A DNA stretch of 23,222 nt from contig NZ_JBHFQG010000045.1 of NCBI RefSeq assembly GCF_041949975.1, forward strand, positions 1 to 23,222, read 5' to 3'. Source of the DNA: Alteribacillus sp041949975. Lineage in GTDB: Bacteria; Bacillota; Bacilli; Bacillales; Marinococcaceae. Shown piece after piece: positions 1-8,461 of this stretch. Positions within the stretch are counted from its first letter, which is position 1. Each line of letters opens with the position of its first letter. Under the pieces are notes generated by a model, which was not told the DNA's origin, did not search any database, and saw only the letters and a list, made by a program, of their open reading frames with translations. The position numbers were made by a program, and so were the translations under genes.

Positions 1-209
1 GCTAATTTGCGTTTCACTCGAATGTCGGTGAGAGGCAAAGAAAAAGTAGAAAATGAGTTAGGGTTTGCATTTATGGCGGTGAACTTGAGAAAGTATACCG
101 CCTCCACACATCATGGACCCCTGAATAATAACCAAAAAAGATTCCGATTATTAAAAAACGATAATCGGAATCTTTTTTTACTATTTCGGGCTAGTTATGT
201 CCCAGCCCC
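1..209 (+). mobile_element. Right end of an IS1182-like insertion sequence (partial)
   Basis: The window opens inside an insertion sequence. Visible are the C-terminal part of a transposase, a strong terminator hairpin (134-179), and a GC-rich 16-mer at 194-209 (GTTATGTCCCAGCCCC) that I take as the right terminal inverted repeat. The left end lies outside the window, so the inverted repeat match and any target duplication cannot be checked. The boundary at 209 is inferred. Confidence 0.55.
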
Positions 210-252
210 TTTTTTATTGTTTAGGAAATTATATTTTTCGAAATGTGGATAA
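1..252 (+). CDS. IS1182-family transposase, C-terminal fragment
   Basis: The frame is open from base 1 to the TAA at 250-252, so only the C-terminus is seen. The segment around 25-105 (RMSVRGKEKVENELGF, then a NLRKYTA motif) matches my memory of the end of IS1182-type transposases, where an RG-x-x-KV-x-NE helix closes the catalytic domain. After about base 110 the frame reads through the terminator hairpin, through the probable terminal repeat (translated ASYVPAP) and about 40 bases into flanking DNA. That tail is probably not functional protein. Whether the rest of the gene is intact cannot be judged. Confidence 0.6.
   Translation, partial: ANLRFTRMSVRGKEKVENELGFAFMAVNLRKYTASTHHGPLNNNQKRFRLLKNDNRNLFLLFRASYVPAPFLLFRKLYFSKCG
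134..180. terminator. Strong bidirectional rho-independent terminator
   Basis: A perfect inverted repeat of about 18 bp has arms AAAAAAGATTCCGATTAT (134-151) and ATAATCGGAATCTTTTTT (161-178), with a 9-base loop. A T-run follows on the plus strand and an A-run precedes, so it can work in both directions. It sits just inside the probable IS end and would shield neighbours from transposase transcription. Confidence 0.85.
210..231. repeat. Copy 1 of a 22-base dispersed sequence
   Basis: TTTTTTATTGTTTAGGAAAT followed by TA lies directly outside the probable IS end. The same string, with one extra T, recurs at 22953-22975 after a terminator near the other end of the window. The surrounding sequences do not match. 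Confidence 0.5.
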
Positions 253-273
253 CTATCTCCCTACTGTTTGATT

Positions 274-452
274 AGCGTCTAGCTTCAGCGCCCAGCCTCT
301 CGGAGGCCCAAGACGGTTTAAGGAACTTTTGCTAGAAACGCGAACATCGTGTTCGAAACGCAAAAGTCAGCACATCCTGTGGAAGTAAGAGCGCCTTTCA
401 TGACTGGAGAACATTTACCTATCGAGGCTGAACAGGGCGCTTGCGCTTTTGT
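274..452 (+). ncRNA. Bacillaceae-1-like structured RNA / dispersed repeat
   Basis: The element opens with a GTCTAGCTTCAGCGCCC-like boundary (276-292) and closes with GGGCGCTTGCGCTTTTG (435-451). These ends are part-complementary and typical of a repeat common in Bacillaceae genomes. Inside are GCCTC-TCG-GAGGC (295-307), a long arm ACTTTTGC (325-332) with GCAAAAGT (360-367) enclosing CGAACA-TCG-TGTTCG (341-355), and CAC-ATCCT-GTG (371-381). The ATCCT loop fits the RUCCU terminal-loop consensus described for the Bacillaceae-1 RNA motif; the ATCGT loop is a one-base variant. Function is unknown. I infer the orientation from the usual order of the boundaries. Confidence 0.6.
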
Positions 453-624
453 TTCTTCTAATAAACAGGTATGACAGCTAAAAGTAAACATATGCTGGTT
501 TTAAGAGTTATAAATTTTGATATGTTTAAATTCGACAAAAATACTCTCATTTCTTTATAATGTTTCATATAATGCTATTAATACTCAATAAATTAAATGA
601 AATGAAATTTTCTCTTTATATCTA

Positions 625-655
625 TTGATATTTACCTATATCTTTGTGTTATAAT
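625..655 (+). promoter_or_regulatory. Probable sigma-A promoter with extended -10
   Basis: TATAAT at 650-655 is preceded by TG at 647-648 (extended -10). A TTGATA -35 box lies at 625-630, with a long 19-base spacer. Start of transcription would fall near 662, about 25 bases before the ribosome binding site of the 701-1009 gene. The AT-rich stretch 453-624 upstream shows no other convincing feature. Confidence 0.6.
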
Positions 656-700
656 CGATTTGTAAAAAATACAATGAATGTTTATCAAGGAGGTTTTGAA

Positions 701-1009
701 ATGACGAGAGTAAATATGGATAAAAAAACTGTTAGTTGGATTAAAAAAAACGGAGGAATTGTAACACTAAATCCATTTTATCCATTTAATCAAAGCAAGC
801 AGCGTGGTCCGGTAGATGTTATGCTTACGTTTGAAAAGCCGGAAAGCGATAACAACTTTTATGTCGTGCTCCATGAAGGGATAGAAGTGCATATTCACAA
901 CCATCTTCAAATCAAGAACCAACTAAGAATCCGTATCAGCGGGTTTGGACCATTTCAGCATCTTAGGTGCAGCGGTATAAAACATTTTCGAAAAAACACT
1001 GTTGTGTAA
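701..1009 (+). CDS. Small protein of unknown function, possibly IscA/HesB-like fold
   Basis: The gene encodes 102 residues. I chose the ATG at 701 because a perfect AAGGAGG lies at 687-693, and the upstream in-frame alternatives have no such site and start inside the promoter. The N-terminus (VNMDKKTVSWIKKNGGIVTL) resembles small HesB/IscA-like and CC/Se-motif proteins, and an FGPFQHLRCSGI segment near the C-terminus recalls the closing strand of that fold. The conserved cysteines of true A-type carriers are missing; a single Cys lies in HLRCSG and there is an HIHNH cluster. No membrane segment or signal peptide is seen. It is monocistronic, between its own promoter and the 1103 terminator. 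The fold assignment is a guess. Confidence 0.6.
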   Translation: MTRVNMDKKTVSWIKKNGGIVTLNPFYPFNQSKQRGPVDVMLTFEKPESDNNFYVVLHEGIEVHIHNHLQIKNQLRIRISGFGPFQHLRCSGIKHFRKNTVV

Positions 1010-1085
1010 GTTTTCAGAAAAGAAGGGAATTTTATGAGGACAAAGTAAAATAAAACAATAAATAATACAGGGAGGTTTCTACAAT

Positions 1086-1202
1086 ATGAGTCCTCCAAAT
1101 CCGAGATTGTTAGCCATTAGTATGGAAATAACAATCTCTTTTTGTTTTGTTTTCCATTTTGCGCTTAAGTCTTTTCCTTTGCTCCATATTTCTATAAAAT
1201 AA
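1086..1202 (+). CDS. Candidate 38-codon leader ORF upstream of addB
   Basis: An ATG at 1086 follows GGGAGG (1070-1075) with a 10-base spacer and opens 38 codons ending TAA at 1200-1202. The product would start MSPPNPRLLAISME and turn hydrophobic (FCFVFHF). Codons 2-4 contain CCTCC (1092-1096), complementary to the GGAGG of its own ribosome binding site (1071-1075), so the start could be masked by a hairpin. The terminator hairpin 1103-1138 lies wholly inside the frame, so translation would disturb it. It may be a regulatory leader, or only the trailing sequence of the upstream gene. I do not recognise the peptide. Confidence 0.3.
   Translation: MSPPNPRLLAISMEITISFCFVFHFALKSFPLLHISIK
1103..1145 (+). 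terminator. Rho-independent terminator between small gene and addB
   Basis: GAGATTGTTA (1103-1112) pairs perfectly with TAACAATCTC (1129-1138). An inner CCAT/ATGG stem closes a short loop, and a T-run follows from 1139. It ends the 701-1009 transcript and could attenuate reading into addB. A TATAAAAT at 1193-1200 downstream is a possible -10 for addB, but I see no convincing -35. Confidence 0.75.
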
Positions 1203-1266
1203 AAGAAAGCGAACGTATGATTCATTTTCTGGAATACGGATTAGACATCCAAGCGGAGGAGATAAA

Positions 1267-4200
1267 ATGGGGGCTACTTTTTACATAGGAAGAACAGGAA
1301 CAGGGAAAACCCATGTAATGAGGGAAAAAATAAAAGAAAATCTTATTAATCAACCTGAAAAAGGACCTGCTCTTATTTATTTGGTACCTGATCAAATGAC
1401 ATTTCAGGCAGAGTATGATCTTTTACAAAGAACAGAAACTGGTATGACAAGAGGGCAGGTATTGAGCTTTTCACGAATGGCATGGCGGGTGTTGAAGGAA
1501 ACTGGAGGAATTACTAAAACTTACTTACAGCAAACAGGCATACATATGCTGCTGCGGAAAGTGATTGAAGAACAGAAAGATGAACTTCGTTTATATAAAA
1601 AGGCAGCGGACAAGAGCGGTTTTGTTGAGCATATGGAACAATTAGTGACGGAATTTAAACGTCAGGTGATTTCACCCGAGCTCCTTGAACAAAAATATTT
1701 AGAATTAGAAGCAGATCTAGATACTTCAGCGGAAAACATGGTTCTAACTGATAAACTCCATGACATTGTGATGATATGGAAAAAAGTAGAGCTGATCCTG
1801 GGAGATCGTTATGCAGGAGCAGAAGATTATTTACGACTTTTAGCAGAAAAAGCACAAAACTCCTCTTTTTTAGAAGGAGCAGAGGTTTATGTGGACGGCT
1901 TTCATTCTTTTACACCTCAAGAGCTTCATGTGTTAGAAGCCCTTATGAAAAATGCAGCACATATGACATTCGCTTTGACTTTAGATAAACCTTATGACGA
2001 GGAGCCTCCTCATATATTGGATTTATTTCAACAGACCGGTGCGACCTATCAAAAATTAAAAGCCCTGTGCCAAATAACGGACTGTAATGTGGGAGAAACC
2101 GTTATTTTTCAAGAACAGAAAAAATATAAAACGTTAAATTTACAGCATCTTGAAAAACAATTTGAAAAACGTCCTATCACTCCATGTGCAGCCGATAACA
2201 GCATTCTACTCAGATCTGCCGTAAACAGAAGAGCAGAGATTGAAGCAGCAGCAAGAGAAATTATAAAACTTGTACAGGAAAAAGGCTATCGTTATAAAGA
2301 TATTGCAGTCATTACAAGAAACATGGAAGATTACGCAGAAATGCTCAGTGCTTCGTTCCATGACTACAATATTCCTTTATTTACTGATCAAAGACGTCCT
2401 ATGCTGAACCACCCTGTCATTGAGTGTATACGTTCCTCATTAGAAACAATCTCTGAGAATTGGAGATACGAACCGTTATTTAGGTCCTTGAAAACAGATA
2501 TGTTTTTTTCTATCGAAGAAGACTGGGATCAGGAACGAGAACACGTTGATACACTGGAAAACTACGTACTTGCTTATGGTATTAAAGAAAAACATTGGAA
2601 ACAAAAAGAACCATGGGGGTATGCTAGTCAAAGAACCTCAGCTGATTCGGGGAATCACCGCAGAAAACAAGATATCGAACATGAACGTATTATAAATCTT
2701 CTGCGGGAGAAGTTCTCTTCTGCTCTCTTACATTTTGAAAAGCGTATAAAAAAGTGCCGTTCTCTAAAAGAATTTACTGTTACATTATATGAATTTTTAG
2801 AGGAACTGTGTATTCCGCAGAAAATTGAGAAGTTAAGAGACAAATCTAAGGATGCTGGTGACCTGGCCAAAGCCAGGGAACATGAACAGGTATGGGGAGC
2901 GGTGATTGATTTATTGGAGCAGATGGTAGAAATGGCTGGTGAGGAAGAAGTGACCTTTTCTTCTTTCCAAAAAATAATAGAAGCTGGATTGGAGTCTATG
3001 AGTTTTAGTGTCGTACCACCCGCTGTTGATCAGGTAACTGCTGCAGATATGGAGCGTTCCCGTCTGACTAATATTAAAGCAGCATTTTTACTTGGGGCAA
3101 ACGAAGGCATTTTGCCTGCTTCTTATGAAGAAGAAGGGATATTGGATGATGATGAGAGACAATGGTTTGAAAAACAGGGAATGGAGCTTGCAGATGATTC
3201 AGCTCATAAGCTTCTTAACGAACAGTTTCTGATTTACCGAGCATTAAGTCTGCCAGAAGAAAAACTATATATAAGCTATCCATTGGCTGATGAAGAAGGA
3301 AAAACATTGCAGCCTTCTATCGTGATAAATCAAATAAAAGAAATGTTTCCTGATATAGAAGACAAGCTTCTATTCAATGAGCCGAATGAATTTACAGAAG
3401 AACAACAGGAAGAGTTCATTGGACCTCACCGCAAAACTTTATCGTTTTTAACCTATCAGCTTCAATTATGGAAAAAAGGTTATCCTATTTCTTCTATATG
3501 GTGGGATGTTTATAACTGGTCCATAAAAGGGGACCAGTTCGGATTGGCTCCTGCTGTATTAAATAGTTTGTTTTATACGAATAACCCTGTACATTTATCA
3601 GCTGATACAAGTAAAAATTTGTACGGAGAAAAATTAAAAGCGAGCGTTTCAAGGATGGAACAATTTGAATCCTGTGCATTTTCACAATTTGTATCCTACG
3701 GTCTCGGTTTAAAAGAGCGTGATGTCTATAAATTAGAAGCTCCTGATATTGGCCAGCTGTTTCATGCAGCTTTAAAAGATTTAACAGAAGAGATTAGAAG
3801 TCAAGGGAAAGAATGGGGATCTCTGTCTTCTCAAGAATGCCGTCAAATAGCAAAAAAATGTGTTAAGAAATTGGTCCCTAAAATTCAACGTGAAATTTTA
3901 CTAAGCACTCACAAATACAAATATTTACAAAGAAAATTAGAAGATACTGTCAGCCGTGCTTCGGAAATGCTTAGTAAACAAGCTAAAGCTTCTGGTTTTT
4001 CCCCATATGGATTAGAACTCGGGTTTGGGCCTGAAGAAGATCTTCCTCCTTTAAATTTCACATTGCCAGATGGTACGAAAATGGAAGTAGCAGGCAGGAT
4101 TGACAGGGTAGATACAGCCAATGGAGCTAATGGAATTTTTGTTAGAATAATAGATTACAAATCCAGTGTAAAGGATATTAAGCTTGCTGATGTCTACTTC

Positions 4201-4770
4201 GGTTTAGCCCTTCAAATGCTTGTTTATCTTGATGTAGTTTTGTCATTTTCAGAAGAGTGGATTGGGAGTAAAGCAAAACCAGCAGGGGTGTTATATTTTC
4301 ATGTTCATAATCCGTTTATTCAAGCCAAACAAGGTATGTCTGATGAAGAATTGGAAAATGAATTTCTCAAGCGCTTTAAAATGAAAGGACTCTTAATGGC
4401 TGAAGAAGAAGCTGTCCGATTGATGGATCAATCACTTACGACAGGTCATTCTCAAATTGTTCCTGCAGCTATTAAAAAAGATGGATCATTTTATACCAGC
4501 TCTTCGGTACTGCCAACAGAAAATTATGAAGCACTCAGGCAGTATATTCGTAAAAAACTTCAAGATATTGGCCACTACATCATACGTGGAAATACAGATA
4601 TAAAACCATTTAAAAACCAGCAGAATACTGCATGTTCATTTTGTTCTTACAAAGCTGTTTGTCAATTCGACACATCCTTTGAAGCGAATGATTATCGAAT
4701 CCTATCTAAAGACAAAAAAGAAATACATTCTCATTTATTTGATAATGAAAATATGAAGGGGCATGAATAA
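1267..4770 (+). CDS. addB: ATP-dependent helicase/nuclease subunit AddB
   Basis: AddB is one half of the AddAB helicase-nuclease, which binds double-strand break ends, resects them, responds to Chi and prepares 3' tails for RecA. The product is 1167 residues, close to the usual Bacillus length. An N-terminal Walker A (GRTGTGKT, about residues 8-15) opens an inactivated-helicase-type domain. The C-terminal RecB-type nuclease carries IIDYKSS with D963 and K965. The four cysteines of the iron-sulfur staple are all present: C803, C1123, C1126 and C1132 in a C...CxxCxxxxxC pattern. The ATG follows GGAGGAG with ideal spacing. The stop codon directly abuts the addA start, so the two are co-translated. 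All key residues look intact. Confidence 0.97.
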   Translation: MGATFYIGRTGTGKTHVMREKIKENLINQPEKGPALIYLVPDQMTFQAEYDLLQRTETGMTRGQVLSFSRMAWRVLKETGGITKTYLQQTGIHMLLRKVIEEQKDELRLYKKAADKSGFVEHMEQLVTEFKRQVISPELLEQKYLELEADLDTSAENMVLTDKLHDIVMIWKKVELILGDRYAGAEDYLRLLAEKAQNSSFLEGAEVYVDGFHSFTPQELHVLEALMKNAAHMTFALTLDKPYDEEPPHILDLFQQTGATYQKLKALCQITDCNVGETVIFQEQKKYKTLNLQHLEKQFEKRPITPCAADNSILLRSAVNRRAEIEAAAREIIKLVQEKGYRYKDIAVITRNMEDYAEMLSASFHDYNIPLFTDQRRPMLNHPVIECIRSSLETISENWRYEPLFRSLKTDMFFSIEEDWDQEREHVDTLENYVLAYGIKEKHWKQKEPWGYASQRTSADSGNHRRKQDIEHERIINLLREKFSSALLHFEKRIKKCRSLKEFTVTLYEFLEELCIPQKIEKLRDKSKDAGDLAKAREHEQVWGAVIDLLEQMVEMAGEEEVTFSSFQKIIEAGLESMSFSVVPPAVDQVTAADMERSRLTNIKAAFLLGANEGILPASYEEEGILDDDERQWFEKQGMELADDSAHKLLNEQFLIYRALSLPEEKLYISYPLADEEGKTLQPSIVINQIKEMFPDIEDKLLFNEPNEFTEEQQEEFIGPHRKTLSFLTYQLQLWKKGYPISSIWWDVYNWSIKGDQFGLAPAVLNSLFYTNNPVHLSADTSKNLYGEKLKASVSRMEQFESCAFSQFVSYGLGLKERDVYKLEAPDIGQLFHAALKDLTEEIRSQGKEWGSLSSQECRQIAKKCVKKLVPKIQREILLSTHKYKYLQRKLEDTVSRASEMLSKQAKASGFSPYGLELGFGPEEDLPPLNFTLPDGTKMEVAGRIDRVDTANGANGIFVRIIDYKSSVKDIKLADVYFGLALQMLVYLDVVLSFSEEWIGSKAKPAGVLYFHVHNPFIQAKQGMSDEELENEFLKRFKMKGLLMAEEEAVRLMDQSLTTGHSQIVPAAIKKDGSFYTSSSVLPTENYEALRQYIRKKLQDIGHYIIRGNTDIKPFKNQQNTACSFCSYKAVCQFDTSFEANDYRILSKDKKEIHSHLFDNENMKGHE

Positions 4771-7700
4771 ATGTTAATGAATTGGAAACCAAAACCAGAA
4801 GGAGCATTGTGGACTGAAGATCAATGGGAAGCTATCACTGGAACCGGCAGCAACCTCCTTGTATCTGCTGCTGCCGGCAGTGGGAAAACAGCAGTTCTCG
4901 TTGAACGCATTATTAATAAAATTACCGATGAAGAACAGCCTTCAGATGTAGACAGGCTGTTAATTGTAACATTTACAAACGCCGCTGCTGCAGAAATGAA
5001 AAATCGAATTGCAGAAGCATTAGAACGAGAAATAAATAAAAATCCAGGTTCCCTTCACTTGCGCCGACAGCTGGTATTATTAAATAGAGCGCAAATCTCT
5101 ACTCTCCATTCCTTTTGTATGAGTTTAATACGAAAATATTATTACAAAGTAAACATCGATCCTCAATTTCGTATTTTAGATGAAATTGAAGGAGAGTTAA
5201 TGAGAGAAGAAATATTAGATGAGGTGTTTGAAGAGCAATACAGTCAAGAAAATAATGATGCCTTTCTTGATGCAGCGGATCGGTTCAGCGGTGACAAATC
5301 AGACGAAGGTTTCCGGGATGTTGTTCGAAGTTTATACCGGTTTTCAAGAGCGCACCCGGACTCGAATGATTGGCTCAAAAAAATGGCTTTTTATTATGAG
5401 TTAACCGAAGAACAGAACCTAGAAGACTTAGTATGGGTCAAAGAAATTTGGAGAGATGTGAAGGCGCGAGTTTCTTCTTCTCTTGAATCTTTGCAAAAAG
5501 CAAAATCATTATGTCAACTAGAAAACGGCCCTGCTCCTTATTTGGAAACTCTTGTTGAAGATGAACAATTGCTGAACAACTTACAGGAGGCTGAGCATTG
5601 GGAGCAGTTGTATAAATCTTTCAGAGAAGTTTCTTTTAAACGATTAAAAACGATTAAAAAAAGCGAAGATGTAGATGAAACTTTAAAAACTCAAGTGAAG
5701 GATATTCGCGATAAAGTAAAAAAAGAAATGAATGATATAAAAACTGAGGCTTTTGAGCAGCCTCCCCACAGTTTACTAGAAGATATTAAGGATATGGCTG
5801 CCCCTGTCCAGACCCTTATTTCAACGGTCATTTTATTTTCAGATAAGTATCAGTCCGTAAAAGAAGAAAAAGGTTTGGTCGATTTTTCTGACCTTGAACA
5901 TATTTGCCTGAACATTTTACGAGAAGATGATTCTGAGGCAGTACATGAATGCCGCTATCGTTTTGAAGAGGTATTAGTAGATGAATACCAGGATACCAAC
6001 CACACACAGGAAGCGATTCTTCAAACCATTTCAAATGGATATAATCTCTTCTTGGTGGGTGATGTGAAACAAAGTGTATACCGCTTTCGTTTGGCAGAGC
6101 CTGGCCTCTTTTTAGAAAAATATAAACATTTTAATCGAAACGAAGGGAATCCAGGGTGGAAAATAAATCTAGACCAAAATTTTAGAAGCCGAAAAGAAGT
6201 GTTAAGTGCTGCTAACTTTATTTTTAAGCAGCTTATGGACGAAAAAGCTGGTGAAGTGAAGTATGATGAAGCTGCTGAATTAAAGGCAGGAAATAAAGAC
6301 TATCCGGAAGTCGGAAGCAGAGACCCAGAGCTTGCAATTATTAATAAGGGAGACCCTTTAACAGAATCAACTGACCAGGGTACAGATGAAACAGAAGAAG
6401 ATACGGAAACTGCTCAGTTAGAAGCAAGGTGGATGGCCGGAAAGATTAAACAACTAGTTAAAGAAAAATATCAAATTTTGGATAAAGAAACAAAACAGAT
6501 GCGAAATATCACATACCGCGATATTGTTATTTTGATGCGTTCAATGCCTTGGGCTTCTACAATAATGGAAGAATTTAAGAAAGAAGGTCTGCCTGTTTAC
6601 GCTGAGCTTAGCGGAGGTTATTTTCAAGCAGTAGAAATTAATATTATGCTTTCTTTATTACAAGTTATTGATAATCCAAACCAAGATATTCCTTTAGCTT
6701 CTGTTTTACGCTCACCTATTGTCGGAATGAACGAGGAAGAGCTAGCACAAGTGCGTTTGATGAATAAAAAGAGTACTTTTTTTGAAGCTGTAAAAGAAAC
6801 GGTAAAAGCAGGCCCGGATTCGATTTGGAAAGAAAAAACACTATTATTTTATGAAAAGCTTATTGTGTGGAGAGAGCGAGCTCGCAGCGAGTCATTATCT
6901 GAATTTATTTGGGACTTGCTGCAGGAGACGGGTTACTATGATTTCGCAGGAGGACTACCTGGAGGAAAGCAAAGGCAAGCTAATTTATTGGCATTATATG
7001 ATAGAGCCAGGTCCTATGAAAAAACTTCATTTCGAGGTCTTTTCCGTTTTTTGCGATTTATTGAGCGAATACAGGAAAGAGGCGACGACTTAGGAACTGC
7101 AAGAGCGTTAGGTGAACAGGAAGATGTGATTCGGTTAATGACCATTCATAAAAGCAAGGGTTTAGAGTTTCCGGTCGTATTTATTGCAGGATTAAATAAA
7201 CAGTTTAATTTTCAGGACCTGCACCGCAGCGTACTTCTCCATAAAGAACTAGGAATTGGAGCAAAATGGATTGATCCTGACCAAAGAGTGCTTAAAGAAT
7301 CTATTCCTCAACTGGCCATAAAAAAAAGAATACACCGAGAGAGTACAGCAGAAGAAATGAGAGTTCTTTATGTTGCTATGACCCGAGCAAAAGAAAAGCT
7401 ATTTTTGGTTGCCACGTTAAACAAAGCAGAAAAAACATTGGAGAATTGGTTAGAGTATTCCCAGCATAGAAAGTGGCTTCTTCCAGAAGTGGATAGGTTA
7501 AAAGCGAAATCATATGCTGATTGGATTGGGCCCGCAGTGTTTCGTCATCATTCTGCGAAGGCCTGGCATACAGAGGATAGAAGTGCCCGTAATCGAGAGG
7601 TGTACGATTATCCTTCTGAATGGAAGATAACGTTTGTTGAACACTCTGAATTAAAAGAAGCAGAAGAAGACGCTCAAACAGTGAATGCAAAAATGGAACA

Positions 7701-8451
7701 AGCTTTAAAAGCGAAGCAGCCAGTTCAGATTGACAGCGGGCGTTCTGAATTTATTGAAAAAAAGTTGAGCTGGAGCTATCCTTATCAAGCTTCTGTTAAA
7801 CAACGTTCAAAACAGACTGTTAGTGAATATAAAAGGGAATTTCAAGATGAATACAGCGAGCCGGCTTTTCAAGCAGGATTTCATTCTGAATATGCAGAAA
7901 GACCTCTTTTTATGCAGCAAAAAAACAGCAAGCCGGCAGAAAGAGGGACAGCGATTCACACGGTAATGGAGCATGTTCCCCTTGATATTCCTCTGTCAAA
8001 AGAAAGATTGCAGGATTTTATTAAAGAACTAGTCGAAAAAGAGTTATTAAATGAAGAGCAGGCAGCTATGGTAGAAGCCAAAGAAATTCTCTCCTTTTTT
8101 TTCTCGCCTCTTGGAGTACGAATGAAAGAATCCCCGCAGGTTTTTCGGGAGATACCGTTAAGTTATGGAATGAAAGTTAATACACAAGAAGATTTGATAT
8201 TAATCCAGGGGGCAGTGGATTGTGTTTTTCGGGACAAAAATGGGAGACTGGTTTTAATTGATTATAAAACTGATGCTTACGAAAGCAGATTCCCTGGGAA
8301 TACCACCCGTGCGGCAGTAATGATGAAAGAAAGGTATCAATCGCAAATTGATCTGTATAGAGAAGCCCTTTCATCTATTTGGCAAGAAGAAATTAAAGAA
8401 GCTTATCTTTATGCCTTTGACGGTAATAAGGTAATAGATATGATGAATTAG
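4771..8451 (+). CDS. addA: ATP-dependent helicase/nuclease subunit AddA
   Basis: AddA supplies the 3'-5' UvrD-type motor and the second nuclease of AddAB. The product is 1226 residues, normal for Bacillus. Motifs in order: Walker A AAAGSGKT ending at T40 with catalytic K39; Walker B VDEYQDTN (D404, E405, Q407); QNFRSR; LMTIHKSKGLEFPVVF; VLYVAMTRAKEKL; and a C-terminal nuclease LIDYKTD with D1164 and K1166. The ATG at 4771 follows the addB TAA without a gap, and AAGGGG lies inside the end of addB. Stoichiometric coupling with AddB is expected for the heterodimer. The stop codon overlaps the ribosome binding site of sbcD. No damage is seen. Confidence 0.97.
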   Translation: MLMNWKPKPEGALWTEDQWEAITGTGSNLLVSAAAGSGKTAVLVERIINKITDEEQPSDVDRLLIVTFTNAAAAEMKNRIAEALEREINKNPGSLHLRRQLVLLNRAQISTLHSFCMSLIRKYYYKVNIDPQFRILDEIEGELMREEILDEVFEEQYSQENNDAFLDAADRFSGDKSDEGFRDVVRSLYRFSRAHPDSNDWLKKMAFYYELTEEQNLEDLVWVKEIWRDVKARVSSSLESLQKAKSLCQLENGPAPYLETLVEDEQLLNNLQEAEHWEQLYKSFREVSFKRLKTIKKSEDVDETLKTQVKDIRDKVKKEMNDIKTEAFEQPPHSLLEDIKDMAAPVQTLISTVILFSDKYQSVKEEKGLVDFSDLEHICLNILREDDSEAVHECRYRFEEVLVDEYQDTNHTQEAILQTISNGYNLFLVGDVKQSVYRFRLAEPGLFLEKYKHFNRNEGNPGWKINLDQNFRSRKEVLSAANFIFKQLMDEKAGEVKYDEAAELKAGNKDYPEVGSRDPELAIINKGDPLTESTDQGTDETEEDTETAQLEARWMAGKIKQLVKEKYQILDKETKQMRNITYRDIVILMRSMPWASTIMEEFKKEGLPVYAELSGGYFQAVEINIMLSLLQVIDNPNQDIPLASVLRSPIVGMNEEELAQVRLMNKKSTFFEAVKETVKAGPDSIWKEKTLLFYEKLIVWRERARSESLSEFIWDLLQETGYYDFAGGLPGGKQRQANLLALYDRARSYEKTSFRGLFRFLRFIERIQERGDDLGTARALGEQEDVIRLMTIHKSKGLEFPVVFIAGLNKQFNFQDLHRSVLLHKELGIGAKWIDPDQRVLKESIPQLAIKKRIHRESTAEEMRVLYVAMTRAKEKLFLVATLNKAEKTLENWLEYSQHRKWLLPEVDRLKAKSYADWIGPAVFRHHSAKAWHTEDRSARNREVYDYPSEWKITFVEHSELKEAEEDAQTVNAKMEQALKAKQPVQIDSGRSEFIEKKLSWSYPYQASVKQRSKQTVSEYKREFQDEYSEPAFQAGFHSEYAERPLFMQQKNSKPAERGTAIHTVMEHVPLDIPLSKERLQDFIKELVEKELLNEEQAAMVEAKEILSFFFSPLGVRMKESPQVFREIPLSYGMKVNTQEDLILIQGAVDCVFRDKNGRLVLIDYKTDAYESRFPGNTTRAAVMMKERYQSQIDLYREALSSIWQEEIKEAYLYAFDGNKVIDMMN

Positions 8452-8461
8452 GAGAGGTTTT

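Noticed and set aside
644..700. Upstream extension of the 701 gene to 644
   Set aside because: That start overlaps the -10 box of the promoter, and AAGGAGG at 687-693 clearly serves ATG 701.
7376..7690. 104-codon minus-strand ORF inside addA
   Set aside because: It lies fully within the addA coding region, has no ribosome binding site and its product looks like antisense translation.
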